Counted from the stretch's first letter, positions 35,927 to 45,387 are shown. The stretch: 64,000 nt of DNA from Rhizobium deserti (GCF_004358025.1 NZ_SMTL01000007.1:1-64000); one strand, 5' to 3'. Numbers and translations: made by a program. The notes: generated by a model from the letters alone, not told the origin.

Positions 35927-36649
35927 ATGCGCTGGATAAGATCAGTGATGCTGTTTTCACTGCTACTGAGCAGCTGTGCGACACCCCCGTTAAGGGGAGC
36001 TGATAGCTTCCCCAAGGCGGCAGTCTACAAACGCATTAAATGCGAACTGTATCAGGCCGTTTCAAACGTCGAGAACATTCAGAAGCTCGCATATCCCAAG
36101 TCACTCACCAAGGTCGATTTGCGGAAGTATGGTGCTACCTTGACTCTGGTGGAGAAAGCGTCTCAGACATCGGGTCTCACGATTGGCGGTGGCTTCAATA
36201 GCGTCGACGAACGTCGTTCCTTGGCCCTCGGGTCCGCACCCTTTCCTGGGTTCGGGGCGTCGAGTACGAATTTGCAATCTGACAGCAGCAAGCGCCAGAT
36301 ACTATTTTCGGATATCCTGAAAGATAAGTACAGCGTGCCTACACCCGGTCGCGACCTGGGTTTTCTGAAGGACTGCGCGGACGACAAGAAAATCAACACA
36401 ACCCTCCCGATCGGCCAGGAACTCGGGATCACAAAGCGCTTGATCGCGATCCTTGACGAAGCTGTTACCAGTCCTGGCACGTTCGATGAGGAAGAAATGT
36501 ATTTCGACTTCTCCGTCACGGTAGGAGCTGGGGGAACGTTCACCTTTACCGAGCCGACACGAACTGCATCTATCGGCGGCGGAAGCAGTAAGGTCTTCAA
36601 CGAAACGCTAAAGATCACGATGACGCGTCTGACTGACAAGAAGCCCTAA
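35927..36649 (+). CDS. lipoprotein of unknown function
   Basis: 240 aa. Lipobox LLLSSC at about 12-17 marks a lipoprotein signal. The mature part has a glycine-rich region (LTIGGGFNSVDE, GAGGTFTFTEPTRTASIGGG) suggesting beta structure. AGGGGG lies six bases before the ATG. Base composition is AT-richer than the window average, as for the adjacent OLD gene, hinting at joint acquisition. No family recognised. Confidence 0.65.
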   Translation: MRWIRSVMLFSLLLSSCATPPLRGADSFPKAAVYKRIKCELYQAVSNVENIQKLAYPKSLTKVDLRKYGATLTLVEKASQTSGLTIGGGFNSVDERRSLALGSAPFPGFGASSTNLQSDSSKRQILFSDILKDKYSVPTPGRDLGFLKDCADDKKINTTLPIGQELGITKRLIAILDEAVTSPGTFDEEEMYFDFSVTVGAGGTFTFTEPTRTASIGGGSSKVFNETLKITMTRLTDKKP

Positions 36650-36771
36650 GACCCGGGCCAATCCAGATGTGACAATCGTGTTGCTGAGAAAGAGCTTCGG
36701 CAACGGCTTGGAAACGGAAGAGAAACAATTGCAATTTATCCTCGCCTTACTCAATCGGGGCGAGCATTATC

Positions 36772-38574
36772 GTGATTAGCGAAATAAGCATAAAGAACTT
36801 CCGTTCAATCTCATCGGCGAGCATTAAGGGCGGAAGGATAACGACCTTCGTCGGCTCAAATGACGCAGGAAAATCAAATGTACTCCGCGCGCTGAATCTA
36901 TTTTTCAACGGTACGACGGGTCACGACGAACTCTTTGATTTTGCGAAAGATTATAACCTCTACGCAAAGAAGCGTGCGAAGAAAGCAGGCGAAATCGAAA
37001 TCAAGCTGACCTTTACACTTCCAAGGTCTTATCGAAGGGACGATCTTCCTGCTCAGGTCGAATGGAAAAAGGTGTGGCGCGAGGAGGGCGAAGTCGATCG
37101 CCTGAGCTCCTTCAGCTACGTTGGGGGCGTCGAGATACCTCCGAGAAGCAAGGTCCCCGCCCTTATCGAAAGGGTTGTCTATACATATATCCCCGCGATC
37201 AAGGATCAGGGGTTTTTCGCAGATCTGCAAGGCAAACTGTATGACGTGTTGTCGGATGTCGCCGCAGAGCCGTTGAAGAACTCGGCATCAGACTTCGAGA
37301 GCCAGCTGCAAATCCAGCTCGGCGAACTCCTCCGTTCTTTGGAAACGATCTTTAAAGGGCGGGCGCTGATGAAGCTCCCCGAGAACCTGCGAGAGATTTT
37401 CGAGAACCTGGAGATCAGTTCCGGGGACATTCCTTTGTCTCGCAGAGGCGATGGTATCAAGATCAGAAACATTCCTATGATCTTACGCTTCATCTCTGAA
37501 AAGCAGGACCAAATTCTCAATCGTGGGGGCGTAAGATACACCCATATCTGGGGCTTCGAGGAGCCCGAGAACAATGTCGAGATGTCCGCGGCCTTCGCCA
37601 TGGCACAGGATATGTACGACACGATTGCAGGCCGTGAAAACCTGCAGCTGTTCATGACCACCCATTCTCCGATCTTCTACAAGATGCGTTCTCCGGAAGA
37701 TAACGGCAGCGCTGGCATATCTACGAATTTCGTGGAGCGCGTCGACAATGACACTCTGATCGCGAACAGAAGCGCCGACGAGGTAGATGTCACAATGGGG
37801 CTTATGCCCCTGCTTGCTCCCTATCTCGAGGAGGCAAAGGGCCGATACGACGAGCTCCAGTCCCAGCTCAAGGCCGCACACGAGCTAGCGGCGCAAAAAG
37901 TTCCGACCGTTTTTGTGGAAGGACCTACTGACGTTCAGGTCTTCAAAAAGGCCTGGACGCTCTTTGGCGACGCCGACCTCAAACTCCATGTTAACGACGG
38001 CGGAAATGTTGGCTATGGGAGCGCAAACGCACTGGCAAGCAGATCGTTGGGATGGCTTCTGGAAATGCGCCATCGTGCAAAAGCAGATATCGTGCCGGCG
38101 GTATCTATCTTCGACGCAGACGAGGCTGGGAAAACGGCAAAGAGAGAATTGAACGACAACATCGGGGCTCTGGGGATAAAGAATAACTTGAGTTTCATGT
38201 CTTTGGCTTATCCGCAGATCCAGCCAATCAGGGCTCTAGTTGCGCGAGGATTCTTGCTCCACGCCGACTTGGAAAGCAGCTATAGCGACGAAGTATGGTT
38301 GTTGGCGGAGAAACAAGGCTGGCTTGAGGACTGCGACAATCTAGGCAGCAGAATCAAGCCCGAGGTTCTACAGTCAGTTCTGAACGATGGCGCTGATAAC
38401 CCTTTTGACCAGCTGACGGGCGCGGAACGTCTTCGCGTACGACGACGATTCAGCGACGCCGGGAAGTTAAAGGCAGCTAAACACATCGTAAAGCTCGGCG
38501 ATCCCGATGCCTCAGCTGCTTTGCGCGGTCTGAAAGAATGGATTGAGAAAACTCGGGGCCACTTGGCGGCCTAA
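36772..38574 (+). CDS. OLD-family ATP-dependent nuclease (AAA ATPase + TOPRIM)
   Basis: 600 aa. ABC-type ATPase with Walker A VGSNDAGKS at ~27-35, a signature-like SRRGDGIKIRNI, Walker B HIWGFEEPENN near 260 and the switch His in TTHSP. A TOPRIM domain follows: VFVEGPTD near 380 and SIFDADEAG near 446. OLD proteins nick or degrade DNA, and many act in phage defence, alone or with a helicase (Gabija). No helicase partner is present, so this is a single-gene type. GTG start; AT-rich. A defence role is inferred. Confidence 0.88.
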   Translation: MISEISIKNFRSISSASIKGGRITTFVGSNDAGKSNVLRALNLFFNGTTGHDELFDFAKDYNLYAKKRAKKAGEIEIKLTFTLPRSYRRDDLPAQVEWKKVWREEGEVDRLSSFSYVGGVEIPPRSKVPALIERVVYTYIPAIKDQGFFADLQGKLYDVLSDVAAEPLKNSASDFESQLQIQLGELLRSLETIFKGRALMKLPENLREIFENLEISSGDIPLSRRGDGIKIRNIPMILRFISEKQDQILNRGGVRYTHIWGFEEPENNVEMSAAFAMAQDMYDTIAGRENLQLFMTTHSPIFYKMRSPEDNGSAGISTNFVERVDNDTLIANRSADEVDVTMGLMPLLAPYLEEAKGRYDELQSQLKAAHELAAQKVPTVFVEGPTDVQVFKKAWTLFGDADLKLHVNDGGNVGYGSANALASRSLGWLLEMRHRAKADIVPAVSIFDADEAGKTAKRELNDNIGALGIKNNLSFMSLAYPQIQPIRALVARGFLLHADLESSYSDEVWLLAEKQGWLEDCDNLGSRIKPEVLQSVLNDGADNPFDQLTGAERLRVRRRFSDAGKLKAAKHIVKLGDPDASAALRGLKEWIEKTRGHLAA

Positions 38575-38897
38575 TAGAGGCAAGTTGTCCGGGTCACTAC
38601 GGGGAATCGCAGAAGAGAGACGCAGAAATGGGGCGGCTGGTTTGGCCGCTCCAAACTCCCGATGCGTACTGCAGACCAGTCCCGATCGACGCCGTATTCT
38701 ACAATAATTCCGCAATCAACAACCGTAGCCTTCTCTCATATACGGAGTGAAACTATGGGTTTGGCAAATAGCTATCGGACAAGAAGTGCCCGAGGTAGCT
38801 GCGGCAATACCTTCGTTTTCCTCGCGGCGGCTCCGTTCAGCGCTCGCTTGCGGTCGTTACCTGTCCCGCGAACGGCGGCATTTCAGCAACCGAGACT
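38575..38897. other. intergenic region downstream of the OLD gene with a promoter-like element
   Basis: It holds the TACAATAAT element at 38700. A frame beginning at ATG 38755 has GGAG seven bases upstream, but it runs antisense through most of the HxlR gene and has no recognisable product, so I do not call it. A short transcript antisense to the HxlR gene is possible. Confidence 0.35.
38700..38705 (+). promoter_or_regulatory. TACAATAAT -10-like element
   Basis: TTCTACAATAATTCCGC is nearly identical to the copy at 28143 (CCTACAATAATCCCGC). It points toward the 3' end of the HxlR gene. Confidence 0.4.
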
Positions 38898-39281
38898 TCA
38901 CGCGGCCTCAAGCTCCGTAGGCGACCCAGCATGCACCGGCTTGCCGAAGCGATCGATGTTCGCGTCGCCCCAATCCTTGAGAGCCAGCAAGACTGGACCC
39001 ATGCTCTGCCCCAATGGCGACAGCGTGTATTCCACCTTAGGCGGAACCTGAGCATATACCTTCCGATCCACGAGACCGTCCTCTTCCAGTTCACGCAACT
39101 GGTTGGTGAGCATGCGCTGCGTGACTCCGGGTATCTTTCGACGGATTTCGTTGAAACGGTGTGTCCCGTCCATCAGGTGGAACATGACGACAGACTTCCA
39201 TTTGCCGTCAATCAGGGCGATCGCCGCCTCCACGGAACATCCCGGCGTGCAGTCAAAACGAGAATGTCGGACCTTCCCCAT
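38898..39281 (-). CDS. HxlR-family redox/electrophile-sensing repressor
   Basis: 127 aa. Winged helix: SVEAAIALIDGKWKSVVMFHLMDGTHRFNEIRRKIPGV, TQRMLTNQLRELEEDGLVDR, YTLSPLGQSM. The conserved N-terminal cysteine (C15, in C-S-V-E) is the redox- or quinone-sensing residue of QorR/YodB/HypR; an extra C11 lies close by. It is divergent from a quinone oxidoreductase, the classical arrangement. The start at 39281 follows AAGGAT. Confidence 0.9.
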   Translation of the reverse strand: MGKVRHSRFDCTPGCSVEAAIALIDGKWKSVVMFHLMDGTHRFNEIRRKIPGVTQRMLTNQLRELEEDGLVDRKVYAQVPPKVEYTLSPLGQSMGPVLLALKDWGDANIDRFGKPVHAGSPTELEAA

Positions 39282-39294
39282 CACGGTATCCTTT

Positions 39295-39323
39295 TTGACA
39301 CTATGTGCGTTCGTTGTGCGTAT
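39295..39323 (+). promoter_or_regulatory. promoter/operator between HxlR and quinone reductase genes
   Basis: TTGACA at 39295-39300 has a poor -10 (GCGTAT) 17 bases on. Two direct TGTGCGT repeats (39304-39310 and 39315-39321, 11-base period) lie in the spacer, a plausible HxlR site. Confidence 0.45.
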
Positions 39324-39379
39324 TGGCCGTCGCTGAATGTAGGACTAGATCAGGTTTATCGCAACAGGAGACAGCGAAA

Positions 39380-40393
39380 ATGAAAGCTATTGGTTACAAG
39401 CAAGCAGGTGCCTTGGAGCGGTCCGACTCCCTGGTGGATATCGAGCTAGACAAGCCGACGCCGACGGGCCACGACATCCTGGTCAAGGTCCGGGCTATCT
39501 CCGTGAACCCAGTCGACTACAAGATCCGAAAGAACGTTTCCGCCGCGGACGGAGCCTGGAAGGTTCTCGGCTGGGACGCGGTCGGCACGGTTGAGGCCGT
39601 GGGCGACCAGGCAAGCGCTTTCAAGGTCGGGGAGGAGGTATTTTACGCCGGATCACTTATTCGGCAGGGCGCGAACAGCGAATACCACCTCGTTGACGAG
39701 CGGATAGTCGGCGCAAAGCCCAAGTCGATTTCCGACACCGAGGCCGCTGCGTTGCCGCTCACAGCGATCACCGCTTGGGAAATGATGTTCGACCGCCTGG
39801 ATATTCGCAAGCCTGTTCCCGGTGCGGCGAATGCGATCCTCATCATCGGTGGTGCCGGCGGCGTCGGTTCGATCGCGATTCAGCTTGCGCGGGCGCTTAC
39901 CGACCTCACGGTCATCGCCACCGCGTCGCGGCCGGAAACCCAGTCGTGGGTAAAGGAGCTGGGCGCTCACCATGTCGTCGATCACACAAAGCCGTTGGCA
40001 AAGCAGATCGAGGCACTGGGCATCGGCGCTCCGGCGTTCGTATTTTCGACGAACGAGACCCACACGCAGATCCCTGAAATCGTCGAACTCATCGCACCCC
40101 AGGGCAGGTTCGGCCTTATCGACGACCCGGCGGCGCTTGACGTCGTCGGCTTCAAACGCAAGTCCGTCTCCATCCATTGGGAGTTGATGTTTACCCGTTC
40201 CATCTACGGAACCGCCGACATCGAAGAACAGGGCAAGCTGCTGAATGAAGTGGCCGCTCTCATCGACAGCGGCAAGATCAAGACGACAGTTACCGAAGTC
40301 ATCCGGCCGATCAACGCGCAAAACCTGAGGAAGGCCCATGCCACGCTCGAAAGCGGCAAGGCCAGGGGCAAGATCGTTCTCGAAGGCTTCTGA
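39380..40393 (+). CDS. zinc-independent MDR-family NADPH:quinone oxidoreductase
   Basis: 337 aa. GroES-like N-terminus (VRAISVNPVDYKIR, GWDAVGTVEAVG), then a Rossmann domain IIGGAGGVGSIAIQLAR, ending GKARGKIVLEGF. It lacks the catalytic-zinc cysteine of alcohol dehydrogenases at the usual N-terminal position, as expected for QOR-like enzymes. AGGAGA lies nine bases before the ATG. Likely induced by quinones through the divergent HxlR repressor. A strong terminator follows. Confidence 0.9.
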   Translation: MKAIGYKQAGALERSDSLVDIELDKPTPTGHDILVKVRAISVNPVDYKIRKNVSAADGAWKVLGWDAVGTVEAVGDQASAFKVGEEVFYAGSLIRQGANSEYHLVDERIVGAKPKSISDTEAAALPLTAITAWEMMFDRLDIRKPVPGAANAILIIGGAGGVGSIAIQLARALTDLTVIATASRPETQSWVKELGAHHVVDHTKPLAKQIEALGIGAPAFVFSTNETHTQIPEIVELIAPQGRFGLIDDPAALDVVGFKRKSVSIHWELMFTRSIYGTADIEEQGKLLNEVAALIDSGKIKTTVTEVIRPINAQNLRKAHATLESGKARGKIVLEGF

Positions 40394-40402
40394 GAACACC
40401 GG

Positions 40403-40436
40403 GCGGCCACCTCGGTGGCCGCCTCTCCTTTTTTCC
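40403..40436 (+). terminator. Rho-independent terminator after the quinone reductase gene
   Basis: GCGGCCA and TGGCCGC pair over CCTCGG, followed by CTCTCCTTTTTT. Confidence 0.85.
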
Positions 40437-40497
40437 GTGACGTGGCCCATCCGTCAGCCTGTAGCGGCGGAAGACCAAAGCAAGAAAGCGCAGAACA

Positions 40498-40800
40498 ATG
40501 GACGCTAACCAGACCGTACACCTTGTCGCAATACTCAAGGCTAAATCCGGCAAGGCGGGAGAACTTCGCCGTCGGCTCGAGGAGATCATTCCGGATGTCA
40601 GGAAAGAGCCGGGATGCCTGGCCTACAATCTGCACGTGGACCAGAGTGACGCCTCTGTATTTGTCATGATTGAAGCCTGGGAAAATGCCGCTGCGCTCGA
40701 CGCTCACGGCTCCGCGGCTCCGTTCCGCTCCCTGCAGTCCCATTTCGACGAGCTGCTCGCCGAACCGCTGTCTCTACAGCTACTAAGCCGCCTCGCCTAA
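40498..40800 (+). CDS. antibiotic-biosynthesis-monooxygenase (ABM/YgiN-like) protein
   Basis: 100 aa. ABM fold: VHLVAILKAKSGKAGELRRRLEEIIPDVRKEPGCLAYNLHVDQ, then FVMIEAWENAAALDAHGSAAPFRSL. YgiN-type members oxidise quinols, which suits a place just after the quinone reductase. A terminator lies between them, so it has its own promoter. Ribosome site weak. Confidence 0.88.
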   Translation: MDANQTVHLVAILKAKSGKAGELRRRLEEIIPDVRKEPGCLAYNLHVDQSDASVFVMIEAWENAAALDAHGSAAPFRSLQSHFDELLAEPLSLQLLSRLA

Positions 40801-40864
40801 CCGCCAGCTGGGACGGGCACGGTTCCTGGCCTCGGTTGACGCCGAGGCCTTGTCGATTGGCAGG

Positions 40865-41719
40865 TCAGAGGACGGTTTTCACGAATGACGCGACCGTGTC
40901 CGCGCAGAATGCGGGCTCCTGATGATGGGGACCATGTCCAGACTGCGGAACGGTGACGAGGTGCAGGGTCTTCCATTTGGTCGTCAGCGGCAACCAGTTT
41001 CCGATCGGGCAGGCGATGTCATGGTCGCCACTGATGACGAGAAGCGGATGCACGCCGGAAGCAAGGACCTCCATATCCGCTCCTTCGGGATCGGGATAGA
41101 TCGTCGTCTTGTCCTTGGCCTCGCTGAGCAACTTCATGAAAATGGCTTCCGGAATGACCGGGGAACGATCGAGTTTGCGGCTCTCGATTCGGTCGTAAGA
41201 CTTCCGTGCCGCTTCGCGGCTCCGTTCCGAAGCGGGTTCGAAGAACAGGATGGTCTGGTCCTCGAGGCCGTTGAATGGATGCATGGCTGTCTTGATGAAA
41301 AGCGGCTCGCCGCTGACCTCGGGTTTGCCCGGAGGTGCCGTGCCGATGAGGATCGTGTGAGAGACCTTCTCCGGATGGGTGACGGTGAACTTCTGCGCGA
41401 CAACGCCGCCGAGCGACCAGCCGCCGATGACGACCTTCTCTAAGCCAAGAAAGTCGATCAGTTCCTTGGCGTCCTTCACGAGGGAGGCACGGTCATAGGT
41501 CGGAGTTCCGGTGGATGCACCGAGGCCCGTGTAGTCGAAGATGACGACCGTGAAGTTCTTTGCTAATTCGTCGAGGAACAGCGGGTCCCAGGAGTCCATG
41601 GTGCCGCGGAACCTGATGTTGAGAACAAGCGGCGTCCCGCTACCGAACTTCCGGTAAGCGATTTTCCGGTCTCCGAATTCGGCGAATTTGGTCGGGGTCG
41701 TCGATGCGGTTTCAGTCAT
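40865..41719 (-). CDS. cytoplasmic alpha/beta-hydrolase
   Basis: 284 aa. Nucleophile Ser in GGWSLGG near residue 101, acid in SGDHDIACP, base in QSGHGPHHQ. No signal peptide. AGGAGAG precedes the ATG and a TACAAT element lies about 50 bases upstream on the same strand. The substrate is unknown; esterase or chloroperoxidase-like chemistry is likely. Confidence 0.88.
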   Translation of the reverse strand: MTETASTTPTKFAEFGDRKIAYRKFGSGTPLVLNIRFRGTMDSWDPLFLDELAKNFTVVIFDYTGLGASTGTPTYDRASLVKDAKELIDFLGLEKVVIGGWSLGGVVAQKFTVTHPEKVSHTILIGTAPPGKPEVSGEPLFIKTAMHPFNGLEDQTILFFEPASERSREAARKSYDRIESRKLDRSPVIPEAIFMKLLSEAKDKTTIYPDPEGADMEVLASGVHPLLVISGDHDIACPIGNWLPLTTKWKTLHLVTVPQSGHGPHHQEPAFCADTVASFVKTVL

Positions 41720-41768
41720 GGGGCTCTCCTAATGTTTGGGTGAGCCAATAGGTTTGGAAGCCTTTTCT

Positions 41769-41774
41769 ATTGTA
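41769..41774 (-). promoter_or_regulatory. TACAAT -10-like element for the hydrolase
   Basis: On the minus strand ATTACAATAG lies about 50 bases before the hydrolase ATG at 41719. Confidence 0.4.
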
Positions 41775-42073
41775 ATATTCCGCATCCGCGTATCGAAGGA
41801 CCATGAACCGACCTCGTGATCGAGGTGCCTTCATCCTCGGCGCCTGGGCTCCGGAGCAGCCGTACGCCCGCAAGGACCTAGCCGAACCAGCTGTGCGCTG
41901 ATGGCCGGAGCCATGCGAGCAACCTGTCACATCAGCTCAACCAGCCCCTGCTGGCGATGGGCCTCGGGACAAAGAGCGCGTAAAGTTGGCTGGAAAGATG
42001 CCCGCCCCGGCGCCGAAGCGGCGATTATCGTTGAGGTGGCTAATACCAAGAGGTTACCCGACCGAAACCAGTA

Positions 42074-42079
42074 TACAAT
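42074..42079 (+). promoter_or_regulatory. TACAAT -10-like element
   Basis: TATACAATTCCGCAG lies about 80 bases before the small secreted-protein start at 42157. Its CCGCA tail is shared with other copies. Confidence 0.35.
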
Positions 42080-42156
42080 TCCGCAGATCTGCTTTGATAC
42101 TTACCCTTCCTGATGACGAGTTCGAAGCCATTTCGTCACAACAGAGAGGAATGCGA

Positions 42157-42444
42157 ATGTCCGTGATAAGCAAGCAGATCAGAAGCTACCTTGCCGTCTC
42201 CGCCATCGCGGTATTGATTGCGGTGACGGCGCTAGTGGCCAGCGCCTCCGCAATGTCGATCCCGGATCTAGTCTTCCCCGAAACGGTGCCAGTGCCAATA
42301 ACGAAACCGGATCATATGGTCGCGGGTTCGATTCCGCGGCTCAAAAAGTCAAATGAGGCGCGTAAGGGCGAGCGAACTCCCGCGGCGCAGGCAGTACCAA
42401 GGGAAAGGCAGCGCGGTTTCAATGAGAAGGAGTCTCAACGATGA
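42157..42444 (+). CDS. small exported or membrane-anchored protein
   Basis: 95 aa. A hydrophobic N-terminal segment (LAVSAIAVLIAVTALVASASA) acts as signal or anchor. The remaining ~65 residues are basic and Pro/Lys-rich. GAGAGGA lies before ATG 42157 (42151 is an alternative). No family recognised. Confidence 0.55.
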   Translation: MSVISKQIRSYLAVSAIAVLIAVTALVASASAMSIPDLVFPETVPVPITKPDHMVAGSIPRLKKSNEARKGERTPAAQAVPRERQRGFNEKESQR

Positions 42445-42585
42445 CAATGCCTCCGTCGTACCCCCGGACGTCGTGGGGCAGTCGCCCGCGCGATAAGAGT
42501 AGTCCCAAGCCTTCAAATGGCGGTTGGGCTTTACTTTTTGGGAATCGGCTTCCTTGCGCTTGTCCTCGCTCTCGGCCGGGGATGA
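42422..42585 (+). pseudogene. possible frameshifted small membrane protein
   Basis: A frame from ATG 42422 (MRRSLNDDNASVVPPDVVG) breaks at a GGGG run (42475-42478). One more G would join it to a frame giving AVARAIRVVPSLQ and a membrane helix (LYFLGIGFLALVLALGRG) ending at 42585. The product would be a ~54-aa single-pass protein. This is suggestive only. Confidence 0.25.
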
Positions 42586-42692
42586 AGTACTCCTAAAGAA
42601 GGGCGGTCCGTCGGCTTGCTAATTGCGGCGGTCGTTCCCAGCCTTCTGCATTCGCTCGCCCTCCAGCTAGGTCGGCAGAGGTCAGGGTGGGG

Positions 42693-45071
42693 TCACCCCC
42701 GAAGCTCCCCCTCCAGTTCCTCCAGCACGAGCGGGAGGTCGAACTCGAAGCTGGCCCCTCCTCCCGCCTGATTACTCACCGTTAGTTCGCCGCCCATGGT
42801 CTCCACCGCAGACCGGCAGATTTGCAGCCCAACACCAATCCCCGAGGACTTCGTCGTGAAGAATGGCTCGAAAAGCTTCTCTATGTGCTCTTCGGCTATT
42901 CCGGGTCCTGTATCTGCCACCCTAACCCGCACGGTGTTTTCTTTTTCGAGGAACTCAAGCGTGATCCGGCGTACCCCAGCTTGGCCGCGCATTGCATCGA
43001 CCGCATTGTTTATCAAGTTCACGAAGACCTGCTGTAACCCGACAGGGTCGGCCTTGACCGGCGGCAGGGTGTCCGGGCTGACAATTTCCAGCTCGACATC
43101 AGCTCTTTTGAGATCATGGTCGATTAGACTACGTGTTTCGAAAGCCAGTAGATAGAGATCGATAGCCTTTCCGGCATGCCGCCGCGCCACGAGGTTCTCC
43201 TTGGTCCGTTGGACGATGCCGGCCACGCGTTGCGCGTTTTTCTCGACACGCTGCAAGATGCGTTCCAAGGCTTCTAATCGGGAGTTTTCGCGAGAAATAA
43301 GGCGTAAGCCCGTCCTCGCATCTATGACCATGGCGGCTATGGGCTGGTTCAATTCATGTGCGATCGATGCCGAGAAAGCTCCAACCGTCGCTATGCGATT
43401 AGCGCGAGCAAGTTCCGCCTGCGCAGCCTGGCGTATTTGCTCGACGCGCTCCTGTTCAGAAAGATCGACATGGCTGGACAGGTGCAATCCTCCAGAAAGC
43501 CGCGTCACGGTGAAGTAAACCGGAATTCGCCGCCCTCCCTTTCCGACGAGCACGGTCCGACCATCAATGTCGTCGACACCGTAATAATACATTTCGAGTT
43601 GGCGCAGGAGCACGTCAGGGCCGTCTTCCGCGTTCTGGGCAGGAGGATTGGCGACGAGGTCAGCGACGCTATCGTATCCCATCATCCGAGCCAGAGCTTG
43701 ATTGACCCGGACAGTTTTGACCACGCCTAGCACGCGCGACAGTTCCTCCGGGTGCGCCATCATGTAACTTCGAAGATCGGTAACGTCATTCGCCTTGATC
43801 TCGTCCAGGATCAGTTCCGCCGCGCTGAAGTCCATCTCGGCGAATGTCATGTTGCTGACATCGAACAGCCCCGCATAACGGCGCTCCGTGCGAGTGAGCT
43901 CCGTTGTTCGCTGTTCGACACGCTGTTCCAAGGTTTCGTTCAACTCGCGCACCTTCTGATGCGAAGTTACTTCGTCGTGGATATCGGAAATGCCTCCATA
44001 GTAGCGGATCTCGTTTGATCCATCAGCAGAGTGGACAGGGCGCCCTACCAGCGACATCCAGCGGTAGCTTCCATTCGCATGACGCAGCCGGAAACTGGCA
44101 CGAAACTCCATCTTCGAAGAGACCGCCTCGATTACCAGACGCCGGTATACTTCCCGATCATCCGGGTGGCAGTCCTCTATAAAATCCTGACGGTCCAATG
44201 CCTGCTGGACGTCTCGGCCGGTGATCTCCGTGTACCGACGATTAAAAAAATCGATCTTCCCCAGCGCGTCGGCCCGCCACAGGATCTGCGGAACTGAATC
44301 CGTGAAGTTGATGAGCTCAGCCCTGCTGATCTCCAGTTCGTTCCGGAGATGTTCAAGCTCCTGTTTTGCAACGACCTCGTCGTGAACGTCCGAAAGTCCA
44401 CCGAACCGCTCCACCAGGCCAGTCAAAGGCGAGTATGCTGGATTATCGTACACCTGCATCCAGCGATAAGATCCGTCTGCCTGACGAACCCGCACCTTGA
44501 TGTTGGTGGTTGTGCGGGTCGCAATGGCTTTTGAAACACTCTCGGAAAGGGCTTTCATGTCCTCCGGGTGCACCACGTCATTGTAGCGCTGACCTTCAAG
44601 TACCGCCCAGCGATCTAGCCCTGTCACCGTCGTCCAGCTTTCGTTGAGGTACTCGATTTCTCCGCCGGGATTGGATCGCCATAGAACGAACGGCACGGAA
44701 TTGGCAAAGAGTTCAACCTCGGAGCGACTACGCTCGAGGTCAAGTTTAGTGGCCTCCAGCCTCTTGCGGCTGACTAGCAATGCACCCGTAACGGTAATGG
44801 CAATACAGGCGAAAAGGCAGCGCAGAGCACTAGCCGGTGTCGGGCTTTCGAGATGTACAATCGTCCAAGAAAGCAATGTAAGGCAGACACACGCCTGTGC
44901 AGCGCGCGTGACTTCCTTTCCGCTACCTGCCGCGGAGACAAGTACCAGAACGGCTAGATACAGAACGGCCACCGAGTAGTCGTAGTTCGCAAAGCAGTCG
45001 AATGTGAAAACCAGTCCCGCAAGAACCGCGGAGGCGATCAGCAGTAAGGGTCGCTTCAGTCGCCTGTTCAT
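42693..45071 (-). CDS. membrane-bound multi-PAS sensor histidine kinase
   Basis: 792 aa. Residues ~5-110 hold several membrane helices; two PAS/PAC modules (PFVLWRSNPGGEIEYLNESW and PQILWRADALGKIDFFNRRY) are followed by a third, more divergent PAS region. The kinase core has H572 in SIAHELNQPIAA, N-box NLINNAVDAM, DTGPGI, LFEPFFTTK and GIGVGLQICR. The H-box is the same type as in the transporter-kinase at 8.6-11.1 kb. No response regulator is adjacent, so it may feed the FixJ-like one or another elsewhere. Confidence 0.92.
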   Translation of the reverse strand: MNRRLKRPLLLIASAVLAGLVFTFDCFANYDYSVAVLYLAVLVLVSAAGSGKEVTRAAQACVCLTLLSWTIVHLESPTPASALRCLFACIAITVTGALLVSRKRLEATKLDLERSRSEVELFANSVPFVLWRSNPGGEIEYLNESWTTVTGLDRWAVLEGQRYNDVVHPEDMKALSESVSKAIATRTTTNIKVRVRQADGSYRWMQVYDNPAYSPLTGLVERFGGLSDVHDEVVAKQELEHLRNELEISRAELINFTDSVPQILWRADALGKIDFFNRRYTEITGRDVQQALDRQDFIEDCHPDDREVYRRLVIEAVSSKMEFRASFRLRHANGSYRWMSLVGRPVHSADGSNEIRYYGGISDIHDEVTSHQKVRELNETLEQRVEQRTTELTRTERRYAGLFDVSNMTFAEMDFSAAELILDEIKANDVTDLRSYMMAHPEELSRVLGVVKTVRVNQALARMMGYDSVADLVANPPAQNAEDGPDVLLRQLEMYYYGVDDIDGRTVLVGKGGRRIPVYFTVTRLSGGLHLSSHVDLSEQERVEQIRQAAQAELARANRIATVGAFSASIAHELNQPIAAMVIDARTGLRLISRENSRLEALERILQRVEKNAQRVAGIVQRTKENLVARRHAGKAIDLYLLAFETRSLIDHDLKRADVELEIVSPDTLPPVKADPVGLQQVFVNLINNAVDAMRGQAGVRRITLEFLEKENTVRVRVADTGPGIAEEHIEKLFEPFFTTKSSGIGVGLQICRSAVETMGGELTVSNQAGGGASFEFDLPLVLEELEGELRG

Positions 45072-45387
45072 GAAACGCAGGCCCCTCTCGCAGCGGTATT
45101 TCGATCACCCTTCACAAGGGTGTAATCGCAAGATCTTCAGCCCGTCGCCCGGTTCGGAGAAAGGTTTCAGAGCTAGTGGATCTACCGGGCACCGTCACTG
45201 TTCCGTTTTTTCATCGAGATCATCAACGAGTCAATGATCGAGTCTTGCTTGTGAGTGAATGCAACGGAACTTGTAGAAGACCTTACGACAAGTGCCCTTT
45301 ACGAAGAAGTTGGTTTATGGGCCGAGTCCGCGATACCGAAAGGCAATGGGGCTAGCAATGGGGAAAGAGCATATGGAGCCGTCCAGT
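45072..45387. other. intergenic stretch upstream of the PAS kinase
   Basis: No supported gene. The kinase promoter should lie here. I see no clear -10/-35 pair, palindrome or terminator. Confidence 0.4.

Noticed and set aside
38755-39051. Open frame antisense to the HxlR gene with a plausible GGAG site
   Set aside because: It overlaps most of a confidently identified gene, and its translation looks random.
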